NCBI GenBank assembly: GCA_900766925.1
Contig: CAAFXG010000421.1
Coordinates: forward strand, 1 to 41,794
Origin: Lachnospiraceae bacterium
Lineage (GTDB): Bacteria; Bacillota; Clostridia; Lachnospirales; Lachnospiraceae
DNA length: 41,794 nt
Direction of reading: 5' to 3'
This document shows, piece by piece, positions 1-8,897 of the stretch. The stretch's first letter is position 1. The number at the start of each line of letters is the position of its first letter. Under the pieces are notes generated by a model. That model did no database searches. It saw nothing but the letters and a program-made list of their open reading frames with translations, and was not told the origin of the DNA. Both the position numbers and the translations under genes were made by a program.

Positions 1-162
1 ATTTTTCTTCACCCCAATCATGTTTGCTGCCATACCAACACAATGATCCAAATTTGCTCTTAATGTATCTAAAAGATCCTGTACTACCTGTTTATCAGCT
101 TCCGTTGCAGGCTCGCTCTTCTGCGCCAAAAACATCGGATCTCTAACAACCTTTTTAACCAT
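1..162 (-). CDS. Peptide deformylase-like protein, N-terminal part (cut by window edge)
   Basis: Reading down from ATG at 162 gives 54 codons without a stop before the window ends. The peptide starts MVKKVVRDPMFLAQKSEPAT and contains VGMAANMIGVKK, which matches motif 1 of the peptide deformylase fold (GxGxAAxQ in classical enzymes). Deformylases remove the N-formyl group from new proteins using a metal held by a Cys and the HExxH motif; those later motifs lie outside the window. The motif-1 glutamine is replaced by Met, as I recall for a clostridial subgroup of short deformylase-like proteins, so activity is uncertain. An AAGGAAGG ribosome site precedes the start. It follows the VOC gene closely and may be co-transcribed. 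It is probably not part of the defence cluster. Confidence 0.8.
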   Translation of the reverse strand, partial: MVKKVVRDPMFLAQKSEPATEADKQVVQDLLDTLRANLDHCVGMAANMIGVKKN

Positions 163-187
163 TACTTAAGTACCTTCCTTAGCACCA

Positions 188-553
188 CTAACTCATTGGA
201 GTACCCACCTCAATAAGGTTTCCATCCAGATCATAAAATCTCACGACCTTCTGTCCCCAACTGTGCGTCATTAATTCATTGACATACTCTATTTCAAAAT
301 CTGATTCTTCCAGTTTCTTTACAAAACCTTCAATATCAGTTTCCTCAAAGTAAAGCTCTGTCATATTATTCTTAGGTACCAGCTCTTTATCCAGGAACTG
401 CTGCCATATCTTTGCATCCTGCAGCACTAATCCCTCAGACATAATCACATTGCCATCCTGATCTAAGATTACCTGCAGTCCAAATATCTCTTTGTAAAAT
501 CTGATTGCCCTGTCCATATCACTGACAGCAATTAAAACATTTCGAAGTTTCAT
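188..553 (-). CDS. VOC-family (glyoxalase/bleomycin resistance-like) protein
   Basis: This 121-residue protein has the single-module vicinal oxygen chelate fold. It opens with a beta strand and the helix segment DMDRAIRFYKEIFGL, has a middle strand around MTELYFE, and closes with HSWGQKVVRFYDLDGNLIEVG, which carries the usual metal-ligand Glu in the last strand. Members include glyoxalase I, dioxygenases and antibiotic-binding proteins; the sequence does not tell which reaction, if any, this one performs. A GAGG ribosome site lies 9 nt before the ATG. It sits 11 nt after the nuclease gene and before the deformylase-like gene, and looks like a housekeeping or accessory enzyme rather than a defence gene. 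Confidence 0.85.
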   Translation of the reverse strand: MKLRNVLIAVSDMDRAIRFYKEIFGLQVILDQDGNVIMSEGLVLQDAKIWQQFLDKELVPKNNMTELYFEETDIEGFVKKLEESDFEIEYVNELMTHSWGQKVVRFYDLDGNLIEVGTPMS

Positions 554-564
554 CCTTTAATTCC

Positions 565-1311
565 TCACTTCGCCGCTTTACTCTCACCAGTCTTATAATC
601 AATCTTCACTCCCGGCTGCACATTATAGCAGTAAACGCAGAAACATATACCTGCTCCGTTATCCTCAACAGAGTACGCTTCCATCAATACACCGCTCGCC
701 ACCAGATTATTTCCTTCAAATATCGGTGTTACTCTGTACAACACATGATTATCGTTCTTGTCTAAATATCTTGCCACTTTTTCCTCGAATGGCAGCATTC
801 CCTCAACATTCATATACCGTGTTCCGGTAATCAAGTTCTTTTCATTGGCATTCTCAGCCGTCAAGCAATAAGCTATCAAATGACATCGGTTATATAGATA
901 CGGCGGACTTGAATTGACTATTCCCTCATACTTAGCCTGCTGCCATCCTGAAGGCTTAATACTACCTATTTCGCCTCTATCCTCTGTAGGCATCAATTCT
1001 CTGCTAACATTAGCATAAGCCACACCACATCGTCCAAAGCTGTCCAGTTCACTATAGCTTTCAAAACTCCTCGTAATCTTATCTTCTTCATCAAAAAATG
1101 GTATATTGCCATTAATCTCTGCATATGCCTGACCAGAGTATTCGGGTATCTTAAGACTCGCTTGATATTTACGGTGTGCTTCGGAAGACCGCCACTTCAA
1201 AAAGCAAAAAAGTGCAAGACAAATAATTGCCACTGCTACAATAGCAATGGCAACTCTCTTAAGCTTCTTCTTTCTATTTTCTGCTCGTTGCCTTCTCGTT
1301 ACATACGTCAT
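565..1311 (-). CDS. Membrane-anchored DNA/RNA non-specific endonuclease (NucA/EndA type)
   Basis: The 248-residue protein has a basic N-terminus (RKKKLKR), one membrane segment at about residues 20-39, and an extracytoplasmic nuclease domain. The motif YNRCHLIAY (residues 140-148) is a variant of the DRGH active site of the beta-beta-alpha metal nucleases, with H144 as probable general base and the downstream NLITGTRYMNVEGM region supplying the metal-binding Asn. Related proteins include the DNA-entry nucleases of competent Gram-positives and many uncharacterised clostridial nucleases. Its ATG overlaps the stop of the rhomboid gene by 4 bp (ATGA), so the two are translationally coupled. Topology predicts action outside the membrane, which would fit degradation of incoming or extracellular DNA; that role is inference. 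Confidence 0.85.
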   Translation of the reverse strand: MTYVTRRQRAENRKKKLKRVAIAIVAVAIICLALFCFLKWRSSEAHRKYQASLKIPEYSGQAYAEINGNIPFFDEEDKITRSFESYSELDSFGRCGVAYANVSRELMPTEDRGEIGSIKPSGWQQAKYEGIVNSSPPYLYNRCHLIAYCLTAENANEKNLITGTRYMNVEGMLPFEEKVARYLDKNDNHVLYRVTPIFEGNNLVASGVLMEAYSVEDNGAGICFCVYCYNVQPGVKIDYKTGESKAAK

Positions 1312-1901
1312 TTGTTAAACCTGCTAAATCTCGTTTTCACGTTTAATCCATAGCCCAGGAAACCGCCGATGATTCCACCAACGATATGCGCCATGTTTGA
1401 AATATTATCATGTACTGTAATCCCCTCATATATCTGCTGCCCGATAAAAAATACAGCAACTAATATGAAAGTAATCGGTATCTCGCCCTCTTTGAAACTT
1501 GTAAAAGAGGAAAGTAATATAAATGCAAATACAACACCGCTTGCACCACACAAAGCAACCTGTGGAAAGAATATGTAATTAACCAGACTGGTTCCAAATG
1601 CTGTAATGGCTATAACTGCTGCCAGCGTCTGAGAAGAATATTTCTCTTCTAACATCGGTCCCAACAAAAGCAAGTAGCTCATGTTTCCAATCAAATGTGC
1701 CCAATCGGCATGTCCAAAGATATGAGTAAATGCTCTGATCCAGGTCATCGGCGACAATAGTGCAGAGTGATAAGTCATAAACACCAGTCTTCCGGAAGCT
1801 CCTGCAGTAAGATAATTCAGCAAGGTGGCAATAGCACTTATCGCCACCAAACTGAGTACTACCGGTGCATTAAATGTAATTCGTAGTTTTTTCTTATTCA
1901 T
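1308..1901 (-). CDS. Rhomboid-family intramembrane serine protease
   Basis: The 197-residue protein is largely hydrophobic with about six membrane segments. The catalytic pair is visible: GASG at residues 119-122 (nucleophile S121) and H172 in the segment NMAHIVGG. The conserved H69 and N73 of HADWAHLIGNM match the rhomboid oxyanion-side residues. Rhomboids cleave transmembrane substrates inside the lipid bilayer. The substrate is unknown. It is coupled by an ATGA overlap to the membrane-anchored nuclease downstream, so a possible inference is that it releases or regulates that nuclease. The ribosome site before its ATG is weak, but it lies only 7 nt after TelA, so translation probably depends on the upstream gene. 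Confidence 0.88.
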   Translation of the reverse strand: MNKKKLRITFNAPVVLSLVAISAIATLLNYLTAGASGRLVFMTYHSALLSPMTWIRAFTHIFGHADWAHLIGNMSYLLLLGPMLEEKYSSQTLAAVIAITAFGTSLVNYIFFPQVALCGASGVVFAFILLSSFTSFKEGEIPITFILVAVFFIGQQIYEGITVHDNISNMAHIVGGIIGGFLGYGLNVKTRFSRFNK

Positions 1902-1908
1902 AGGCTAA

Positions 1909-3108
1909 TTATCTTGAGCCAGCTTCAAGCAGAGCCTGCTTTAATTCATCTTCAATCTTACCAAGCTCCTCTGTTGCTTCAGCACGTCTCTTAGATCCTT
2001 CCTCGTGGATTTTAACAACCTCATTGATGGATGTAATAATATCTGCATTTACCTTTCTCAAGGTTTCGATATCAACAATGCCTCTCTCTGATGCGATTGC
2101 AGCATCAATAGCCCCCTGCTTAAGAGTCTCTGCATTACGCTTAAACATTTCATTTGTCATTTCATCAACTGCACTCTGTGCATTAAGAGCCCTGGTGGTA
2201 TGCTCGATACCAAGAGCAAGTACCATCTGATTTCTCCAAAGCGGAATGGTATTAATAACGTCAGAACGGAGCTTATCTACAACCTGCTGATCTGCATTCT
2301 GAAGAAGTCTGATCTGAGGAGCCATCTGAATAGAAACAAGTCTTGTGGTTTCCAAATCATAGATTCTCTTCTCAAATCTCTTACAAGCATCATCATAATC
2401 TCTATACATCTGAACATCCAACTGATCCTGTGTAGCCTCAGCCTTCTCACGGAGTTCAACCAGCTTAGTGCTTCTTGCAATTTCAAGAGCCTTCTTTCCG
2501 GCAATAATGTACATAGTAAGTTCCTTGTAAAACTCAAGGTTCATATCATACATCTGATCAAATACATATACATCTTTGGTAAGCACCTGCTGATGTCTCT
2601 GCAGATCCTTCTCAATCTTTCTAATGTTTGTTTCAGCACTTTCATAATTGGCAATCACATAAGTAACCTTCTGTTTGCCTTTCTGAAAAAGACCAAAAAG
2701 CCCCTTCTTCTGGGGAGCAATCGTACTGTTAATTGCAACTCTTAATTCTCTAAGGCTGTCACCAACATCACCAAACTCTTTTGTCTTTACAGTTCCTGTG
2801 ATTGAGGAAGAGAATGTAGAAATCCCCTTCTGCGCACTTGAACCATAAGAGTTCACCATTTTCACATTAGAGATATCAATCTGCTTTACAAATTCCTCAA
2901 CCTGCTTCTGCTCTTCAGGAGAAAGCATAGATTCATCTACAGATCCTGCTGCAGCTACTGTGCCGGTAGCAGACTCTGTGATATCCATCTTACCAAGTGA
3001 TGGCTCCATAAAGGACATATCATACTTCTTCTCTTCAGGATTCAGTGTTAGTGTTGGAGTCTTTACGCCTCCTGCTTCCTGTTCCATTGTTTCTTTTACA
3101 TCGCTCAT
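1909..3108 (-). CDS. TelA family (toxic anion resistance) protein
   Basis: The 399-residue protein is almost wholly helical after an acidic, low-complexity first 70 residues. The body matches the TelA family: a segment LRELRVAINSTIAPQKKG, a linker GLFGLFQKGKQ, then long coiled-coil helices with the conserved LWRNQMVLALG near residue 290 and a charged C-terminal coil. TelA proteins are linked to tellurite and cell-envelope stress resistance; the molecular function is not known. I chose the ATG at 3108 over a TTG 15 nt upstream because GGAGGG lies 7 nt before it. It follows the XpaC-like gene directly, the usual XpaC-TelA pairing in Firmicutes. Confidence 0.85.
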   Translation of the reverse strand: MSDVKETMEQEAGGVKTPTLTLNPEEKKYDMSFMEPSLGKMDITESATGTVAAAGSVDESMLSPEEQKQVEEFVKQIDISNVKMVNSYGSSAQKGISTFSSSITGTVKTKEFGDVGDSLRELRVAINSTIAPQKKGLFGLFQKGKQKVTYVIANYESAETNIRKIEKDLQRHQQVLTKDVYVFDQMYDMNLEFYKELTMYIIAGKKALEIARSTKLVELREKAEATQDQLDVQMYRDYDDACKRFEKRIYDLETTRLVSIQMAPQIRLLQNADQQVVDKLRSDVINTIPLWRNQMVLALGIEHTTRALNAQSAVDEMTNEMFKRNAETLKQGAIDAAIASERGIVDIETLRKVNADIITSINEVVKIHEEGSKRRAEATEELGKIEDELKQALLEAGSR

Positions 3109-3125
3109 TCGTGTTCCCTCCAATA

Positions 3126-3857
3126 CTAATTAATCTTAAAGTTCGGATCTACATAACCATCCTGGCTCATTAGGCTCTCTAACGCCTTTGCTTTTGCCTT
3201 TATTTCCAAGGATGCAAATTTATAAATCTCATCTATTTTGTCATTTACAGCTATTAAAAGTTTGTCTGCCGCATCAAGAACCTCTTTCTCAGTCTCCTGA
3301 ATAATCTGATCTCCGATTCCAGCGTTCAAATACTCCAGGTATGTAGCCGTCAGCTGCAATGCCTCTGGAATATAATACTCATAGAACTGTGTCATATCTG
3401 ATTGATAAACACTTTCAAATTTAACAATAGCATCTTGTAACACCGGCATTCGCTCAATCAATGATGCATACAGATTATCCATCTCATTAGGCAGTTCACA
3501 TTTTCGAAGAAGCTTACATGCTTCAACATAATCTGGAAGAGTTTGCTTTTCTAAGAGGCTATCAAACTTTTCAGTATCAAGCTGTGGCCGCTTCGGCTTT
3601 TCAGGTTCCGGATCTGTTTCCGCCTGATTTGGTACAACCACTCCGGGTTTCAAAGGAATTTCTCCGCCATTGAATGCAGCTTGTACAGCTCCATCAAAAT
3701 CCACCATATCAAAGGGAATTCCTTCTATATCCCAAGGATCCTTTAACAAACTCGGATCAATATTTCCTCCTGATCCTGCTTTAATATCTTTAATCTTTGG
3801 CGGTGCCTGGACAATCCATACTTTTTTCGCATCTTCCCAAAATTGTCTCTCTATCAT
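3126..3857 (-). CDS. XpaC-like helical protein, TelA partner
   Basis: The 243-residue protein has an unrecognised N-terminal half with a proline- and acid-rich linker (about residues 80-95), then a helical C-terminal domain. That C-terminal part resembles the end of XpaC (5-bromo-4-chloroindolyl phosphate hydrolysis protein): YYIPEALQLTATYLEYL, followed by an acidic helix and a terminal LESLMSQDGYVDP comparable to the LxxMLxxEGL ending of XpaC. No membrane segment is seen. XpaC and TelA genes are usually adjacent, which supports the call; their biochemical role is undefined. The start overlaps the AddB-like gene by 4 bp (ATGA), so this pair is coupled to the helicase module. Confidence 0.6.
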   Translation of the reverse strand: MIERQFWEDAKKVWIVQAPPKIKDIKAGSGGNIDPSLLKDPWDIEGIPFDMVDFDGAVQAAFNGGEIPLKPGVVVPNQAETDPEPEKPKRPQLDTEKFDSLLEKQTLPDYVEACKLLRKCELPNEMDNLYASLIERMPVLQDAIVKFESVYQSDMTQFYEYYIPEALQLTATYLEYLNAGIGDQIIQETEKEVLDAADKLLIAVNDKIDEIYKFASLEIKAKAKALESLMSQDGYVDPNFKIN

Positions 3858-6427
3858 TCTTGGTCACCCTTATAATCCACGCCAAATAATGACTTCATAC
3901 AATAACTTGAATGCGGACAGAATTCGCAATTTCTTGCTCCTTCCAACCCATTTCTGTCATGGAAAATACCCTTTCGTCCATCTTGGCTCATAAGCATTGA
4001 TGCATGCTTTTTAGCGCTTTCATAGCTTCTCTCATCAAGAAACATCATATTAAGTCGGCGGTTCGTATAATTGAAATCTCCATCTGTCGTATATGGCAAA
4101 TCATTATCCGGTAAAGACCATCTGGTAGCATCGTCTATCATCTGCCTTTTTTCCGCTTTTCTTATATTCGGGAATAATTCAAACACCTGCTCGGCAATCT
4201 GCTCCAAGGTATATTTGTTTCCCAGCAATTCCTTTAACGATTGAATAAATCTTACTATTGCTCGATTCTGCTGATATTCATTGCGATATGTAGGATTATC
4301 ACCCAACACATAACTGTAAACATATCTCATAGGGCAGGAACAGTATTCCAGTTCACTATCATATTGGTGAATCTCTTCATTATCTCTAATGTCATAATCC
4401 TTTTCCATGCGCTTATGAGCCATCACCTCTGACACATGCTGCATATCCAATGTTCGTACATCACTTGATTGAATCTTAGATTCCGTAAGCTTATCGATCA
4501 ACGTAATATATGGAGAAGGCGAATATAACTTTTCTCCCTGCTTCTGAATCCATGATATTTCAACTTCATTATTCTTCAGCGCAGTATATACATAATATCG
4601 GTTCGATAATGCTGTAAGCCCATTATTCTCTATCCAGTTCGGAACATATGTATCCTGCTTCTTCTGAATGATATGTCTGAGCATATCCTCATCGATTGGC
4701 CAACTATACTTAGCAGAAGCACCGGGGAGCTTTGAAATATCAGCCAAACAAATATGTACCTTTCCTTTTGCTGCAAGAGGAGCTGCTTCAACCTGGAAAA
4801 TATTAAACACCAAAGTCTTTAAGCCTTTATTGTTTTTTTCATCATCCTCAATCTTATCTCCCATAAACGAGAGTAGAGCTGCTGCTAAATCTCCAGGATA
4901 ACAAAGGAAATCTCTAATCTTCTCATTTTCAAGTGCTTCAAAAATCTTCTTTACCTTTGATCGTTCATCCTGGTTCAATTCCTTAGGCATACCATCATTC
5001 ATATAAAGCAAAGCATCAAGTTTACTCATATGTTCATGAATAGATATCGGCTCATTAGCTCCAAACAGCTTCTTAGCCATCTTCATAAGCTGGGCAATGA
5101 TATCTATTACATCGTCAATTCTATCTTCCTTGATGGAATACACCCCAAAGAATTTGAATGGATTTCCAAGCACTTCCTTTTTTCGCTTCTCCTGAGGACT
5201 ACTCGCATTATTTACAGCAAATACATCAATTGCATTTTCATAACTATCAATAAAACTTTCCAGTCTGTCATTCCACTGCTCTACCGTATAACATCCATCA
5301 AAATACGGCAGTAGTCTTTCCAAATCTTCTGTATATTTAATACTGCTCTTTCCATTAACAGACAGCCAGCCGGACGCAAAACATTTTCTAAGTCCGTTCT
5401 GATTAAGCACAATACACTGAAGATTCTCATCCCACATCTGATGTAGCGCATATATAAACTGACCAATCGGATATGCCAACAGATTTCTTTCCTCATATCT
5501 TTCAGGGAAATAATCCTTCAACATGCTATTAGCACTATGGTCATCAGGGCAATACAGGTAGTATCCTGCATCCTTAATTCTCGGAACATCCTCTATGAAC
5601 TCAATTGTATTGCTGTATTTAATAATTCTAATGTTCGAGGAATTATTCTTTTCTCCAGTTTCAAATATCTCACCCAATGGATTCCTTGGAAGTGTGTCAG
5701 CCTGTCTTATCCACTCACTCCTACAAGGGAAGCCATTTTTTCCGTCGTATAAATGATTCCATATCTCATTTGCATATGGATATCTCTCTTCATCCTGAAT
5801 AAGAGCATATATCTCATATTTTGCATCTCTGAAACACTCAAACACAAAACGCTGCATTGGTGTCAGGAACTGGAACCCATTCCACACAATCTTCTTGCTT
5901 CCGTGAAACTTAAAAATTTTATTTACTTCTTCATCAAAGTACTCTGTTCTCTTAAGCTTTTCTCTCTGAATTCTGAACTCTTTAATGCTGTCGTTTCCAC
6001 GTTCTAACAGCTTCCACATTTCAATGAAAAGCAGCATATCTCTATCAGTATCAACTATATCTTCCGGACGAACATTTGCCTCTTCCAAACGAATTATATT
6101 GCTGATTGCTGCATAAAGATTTTTCTTACATCCAAATAGCCAGTCTCTTTCTGCCTTATCCTTGGCAGAAGCAATCTTTTCTCTCATAAACTGATTCAGC
6201 ATGGTCACATAAGCAAACTTCTGTCCGCTTGTGCTCCACCCCGGAAACAGCCTCTGTTGAAATGACGAAAATCCAAGAATATTGCCTTTGAATATCTTCA
6301 TATCAAATGCCATATTGGTTGCCATTTCTCTCGACATAGTAAGCTGCGGGATTGGCGCTATCTCTGTAAAGTAGGAAGCTTTCTTCAATTCGGTTATTTT
6401 AGTATATGTATAAACTCTATTACTCAT
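3854..6427 (-). CDS. AddB-like protein with Fe-S cysteines but no nuclease core
   Basis: The 857-residue protein has the character of AddB/RexB-like or Cas4-family nuclease subunits. Near residue 690 it has DSELEYCSCPMRYVYSYVLG, equivalent to the SxLExYxxCPFxYF motif that supplies the first iron-sulfur cysteine, and it ends with CEFCPHSSYC (C834, C837, C843), the C-x2-C-x5-C that completes the cluster. In AddB a PD-(D/E)XK nuclease of roughly 300 residues lies between these parts; here only about 135 residues separate them and I see no GxxDRxD or DYK-type motif. No Walker A is present, as in AddB, whose helicase fold is inactive. It probably binds DNA as partner of the helicase just upstream, which it overlaps by 8 bp. 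Confidence 0.7.
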   Translation of the reverse strand: MSNRVYTYTKITELKKASYFTEIAPIPQLTMSREMATNMAFDMKIFKGNILGFSSFQQRLFPGWSTSGQKFAYVTMLNQFMREKIASAKDKAERDWLFGCKKNLYAAISNIIRLEEANVRPEDIVDTDRDMLLFIEMWKLLERGNDSIKEFRIQREKLKRTEYFDEEVNKIFKFHGSKKIVWNGFQFLTPMQRFVFECFRDAKYEIYALIQDEERYPYANEIWNHLYDGKNGFPCRSEWIRQADTLPRNPLGEIFETGEKNNSSNIRIIKYSNTIEFIEDVPRIKDAGYYLYCPDDHSANSMLKDYFPERYEERNLLAYPIGQFIYALHQMWDENLQCIVLNQNGLRKCFASGWLSVNGKSSIKYTEDLERLLPYFDGCYTVEQWNDRLESFIDSYENAIDVFAVNNASSPQEKRKKEVLGNPFKFFGVYSIKEDRIDDVIDIIAQLMKMAKKLFGANEPISIHEHMSKLDALLYMNDGMPKELNQDERSKVKKIFEALENEKIRDFLCYPGDLAAALLSFMGDKIEDDEKNNKGLKTLVFNIFQVEAAPLAAKGKVHICLADISKLPGASAKYSWPIDEDMLRHIIQKKQDTYVPNWIENNGLTALSNRYYVYTALKNNEVEISWIQKQGEKLYSPSPYITLIDKLTESKIQSSDVRTLDMQHVSEVMAHKRMEKDYDIRDNEEIHQYDSELEYCSCPMRYVYSYVLGDNPTYRNEYQQNRAIVRFIQSLKELLGNKYTLEQIAEQVFELFPNIRKAEKRQMIDDATRWSLPDNDLPYTTDGDFNYTNRRLNMMFLDERSYESAKKHASMLMSQDGRKGIFHDRNGLEGARNCEFCPHSSYCMKSLFGVDYKGDQE

Positions 6428-8885
6428 TGATAAGACCTACCTTTCTTATCAGAGTTGACCAGCTTACATATGTATCCCAGTCATTTACAAGCATTACAAG
6501 CTTATTTACTGCACGGGTCATGGCAACATACAGCATTCTGGTCTCTTCAGCCATGCCCTTCTTCACGGCCTCTCTGTGCAGTTCTTCAAACCAAGCACTG
6601 CTCATAAAGCCGGAAATATTGCGCTTATAATACCAGCCGACCTTTTTATCATTAGCTAATATAGTTGTTCTCTTATCTGTCTCAAGACCATGATTCATTG
6701 CAGGCATAATAACAGTGTCATATTCCAATCCCTTGGATTTATGCACTGTCATGATATAAACGCTGGAATAATCATCTTCCATATCTATATCCGGTTCCAT
6801 CTCTTCTCTGTTTGTCGCAATCATTAAAGTCAGATATACATACAAATCATAAAGAGTAGCAAATTCTCCATCCATTCTTTGCTGAATCATTTCCATCAAC
6901 TTATCAAGATTTAGCTGATAGCTCTTTGCATCAATTAATGCTTGTCTATTTTTCTTAGCTTCAGTCCAGTCATCGCCATACATATGAACCTTATCCAAAG
7001 CAATATAGTTATCAATGATATTCTCAGTCTCAACTATTTCTTTGATTACAGAAAGAACCGGTCTCAATCGGAATTCTCTCTGATACTTATACCAATTGGT
7101 ATTCATGCTGAACTGATTAAGGTATTCCATCAGTGCAGTTTGATCTCCCTGCAGGACTTCCATTTCATTAACAGAAATAACACCCTCATATGCAGCATAT
7201 GGGGTCATAAGGTAGTTATATAAATACGTGGGCTGATCAACAAATATATATGAGCTAATCATTGCATAAAAATCTCTTACAGCCTGAGACTGGAAGAAGG
7301 GTCTATCTGAATTCAAAACTACCGTTTTTCCATGTGCACGGCACAATGCCGCAATTTCTGCGGCTTTATTATTACCTCTGACGAGTACGGCAACCTTTGT
7401 TTTCTCATTAACTTTTTTTCTGCCAGACTTAACTTCTAATTCAAGATCATTCAGCGCACTATTTATTGCACTCATCGTCTGTGTCGGAATAGAGTTTTTG
7501 CTCATTATATATTCCATTTCAACAGAACCAACATCCTGATTAAAAGGGCGTACCGACTCCTCATATCTCAGCAATCCTTCCTGTGACCAGGCAAAGAAAT
7601 ACTCTTCCATTATCTTCATGATATTGGCACAGGTTCTATAATTATTTCTCAAGCTGAAATATGTAAGCCTGCCATGCATTTTATCATCCAGAATATCAAA
7701 AGCTTCATCGGTAGCACCCTTAAAAGCATAGATACTCTGCTTTACATCTCCAACGACAAAAAGGTTTGCTCCAATTGACTGAACCAAACTTGCAAATGTA
7801 CATATCTGTGTCGCATCCGTATCCTGGAACTCATCCACAAATAAATACTTCATATCTAAGCCATCACAATTAAGCTTGTTTTCAAGCAGATAATGGCCAA
7901 AATCAAAGAACAAATCATTTATCGATATTGCATTCTCATCCAGTTTCAATTGACGGTATTTCTCTTCAAACTCTCCGAGAACCGCCTTAATTATCTTCTG
8001 GAAATTGGCAACGATCGGCTCACTGTCAGCATTACCCCAGTTCTTACTCAGTATTTCAGAAATGGTATATCCCTTCTTCGTAAGCTCCTTCCAATAGTCA
8101 TCAATAAGTCGACTTGCCTCAGAATAAGTCAAACCTATCTGGGAGCCGATTGATTTTCTATCATTAAGCTGATCTGACAATAAATCCTTAATTAAATCCT
8201 TCCTGTCTTTTTCTAACGGCTGGATTTCTAAGTCTCGTCCAAAACCAACTCCTGTACCAAATCTTCTGAACAAATCGTATGCCAAGCTGTCGATTGTACT
8301 AATATGCATCTGCGACTGCTGTTCCAACCATGTAAGATATCTCTTGTTTTTGGTCAGAGAATACTTCTTCAAAAGCATTTCCTGAAGCCTGTCATTCATC
8401 TGATTAGTTGCTTCGTTGGTAAATGTAATCATATATATCTCAGACATATCCAAGTCAGGAACCAGGTGCATAAGATATAAGATTCTGTCAATCATTACTG
8501 TTGTTTTTCCGGTACCTGCCGATGCCTTTACAACGATATTGGCATCTGCCGCACAATGCTCAACCTTAAACTGAGCAACATTAAATGCTGGAATATTCTC
8601 TTCCAGCCAATCAAATAATGATTTCTTTGCAGCTTCTTTAGCAATACCTTCACCATCAATAATAATCTGATGACCAAACTGGTGGTTGCCTTCTATCTCA
8701 TCAAGAGAAAATGCCTGGAGGAAAAATGCTTTTGCAAATGGTTCAAAATCCGAGCGCAAAATCTCTCTCTCATTTTCGTTTCCAAACCAGAACACCTTCA
8801 CGCCTCTTTGCAGGAACTTCTCTATATCTTTATAATGGCTATCTATATTCTCTTTAAAATATAAAATGGAATACTTTGGTTCCAT
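6420..8885 (-). CDS. AddA-like UvrD-family helicase lacking a nuclease domain
   Basis: This superfamily 1A helicase has 821 residues. An N-terminal 100-residue extension of unknown function precedes Walker A ASAGTGKT (residues 121-128). The other motifs follow in order: Ia ITFTNEAT, II LFVDEFQDTD, III VVGDVKQSIYAFKGA, the late motif TVHKSKGLEYD, and VI MLYVAMTRA close to the C-terminus. AddA proteins are about 1200 residues with a C-terminal PD-(D/E)XK nuclease; here the chain stops 30 residues after motif VI, so that domain is absent. It should be an ATP-driven 3'-5' translocase on DNA ends. It overlaps the AddB-like gene, which suggests an AddAB-like heterodimer. A strong AAAAGGAG site precedes the ATG. 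Confidence 0.85.
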   Translation of the reverse strand: MEPKYSILYFKENIDSHYKDIEKFLQRGVKVFWFGNENEREILRSDFEPFAKAFFLQAFSLDEIEGNHQFGHQIIIDGEGIAKEAAKKSLFDWLEENIPAFNVAQFKVEHCAADANIVVKASAGTGKTTVMIDRILYLMHLVPDLDMSEIYMITFTNEATNQMNDRLQEMLLKKYSLTKNKRYLTWLEQQSQMHISTIDSLAYDLFRRFGTGVGFGRDLEIQPLEKDRKDLIKDLLSDQLNDRKSIGSQIGLTYSEASRLIDDYWKELTKKGYTISEILSKNWGNADSEPIVANFQKIIKAVLGEFEEKYRQLKLDENAISINDLFFDFGHYLLENKLNCDGLDMKYLFVDEFQDTDATQICTFASLVQSIGANLFVVGDVKQSIYAFKGATDEAFDILDDKMHGRLTYFSLRNNYRTCANIMKIMEEYFFAWSQEGLLRYEESVRPFNQDVGSVEMEYIMSKNSIPTQTMSAINSALNDLELEVKSGRKKVNEKTKVAVLVRGNNKAAEIAALCRAHGKTVVLNSDRPFFQSQAVRDFYAMISSYIFVDQPTYLYNYLMTPYAAYEGVISVNEMEVLQGDQTALMEYLNQFSMNTNWYKYQREFRLRPVLSVIKEIVETENIIDNYIALDKVHMYGDDWTEAKKNRQALIDAKSYQLNLDKLMEMIQQRMDGEFATLYDLYVYLTLMIATNREEMEPDIDMEDDYSSVYIMTVHKSKGLEYDTVIMPAMNHGLETDKRTTILANDKKVGWYYKRNISGFMSSAWFEELHREAVKKGMAEETRMLYVAMTRAVNKLVMLVNDWDTYVSWSTLIRKVGLINE

Positions 8886-8897
8886 AGCAAACTCCTT

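Noticed and set aside
2200..2745. A 181-codon plus-strand open frame
   Set aside because: It lies opposite the well-supported TelA gene, has low-complexity leucine/isoleucine-rich translation and no ribosome site, so it is an antisense shadow.
3854..6427. Calling the 857-residue protein an active AddB nuclease
   Set aside because: Only the Fe-S cysteine frame is visible; the stretch between the cysteine pairs is too short for the nuclease core and lacks its motifs.
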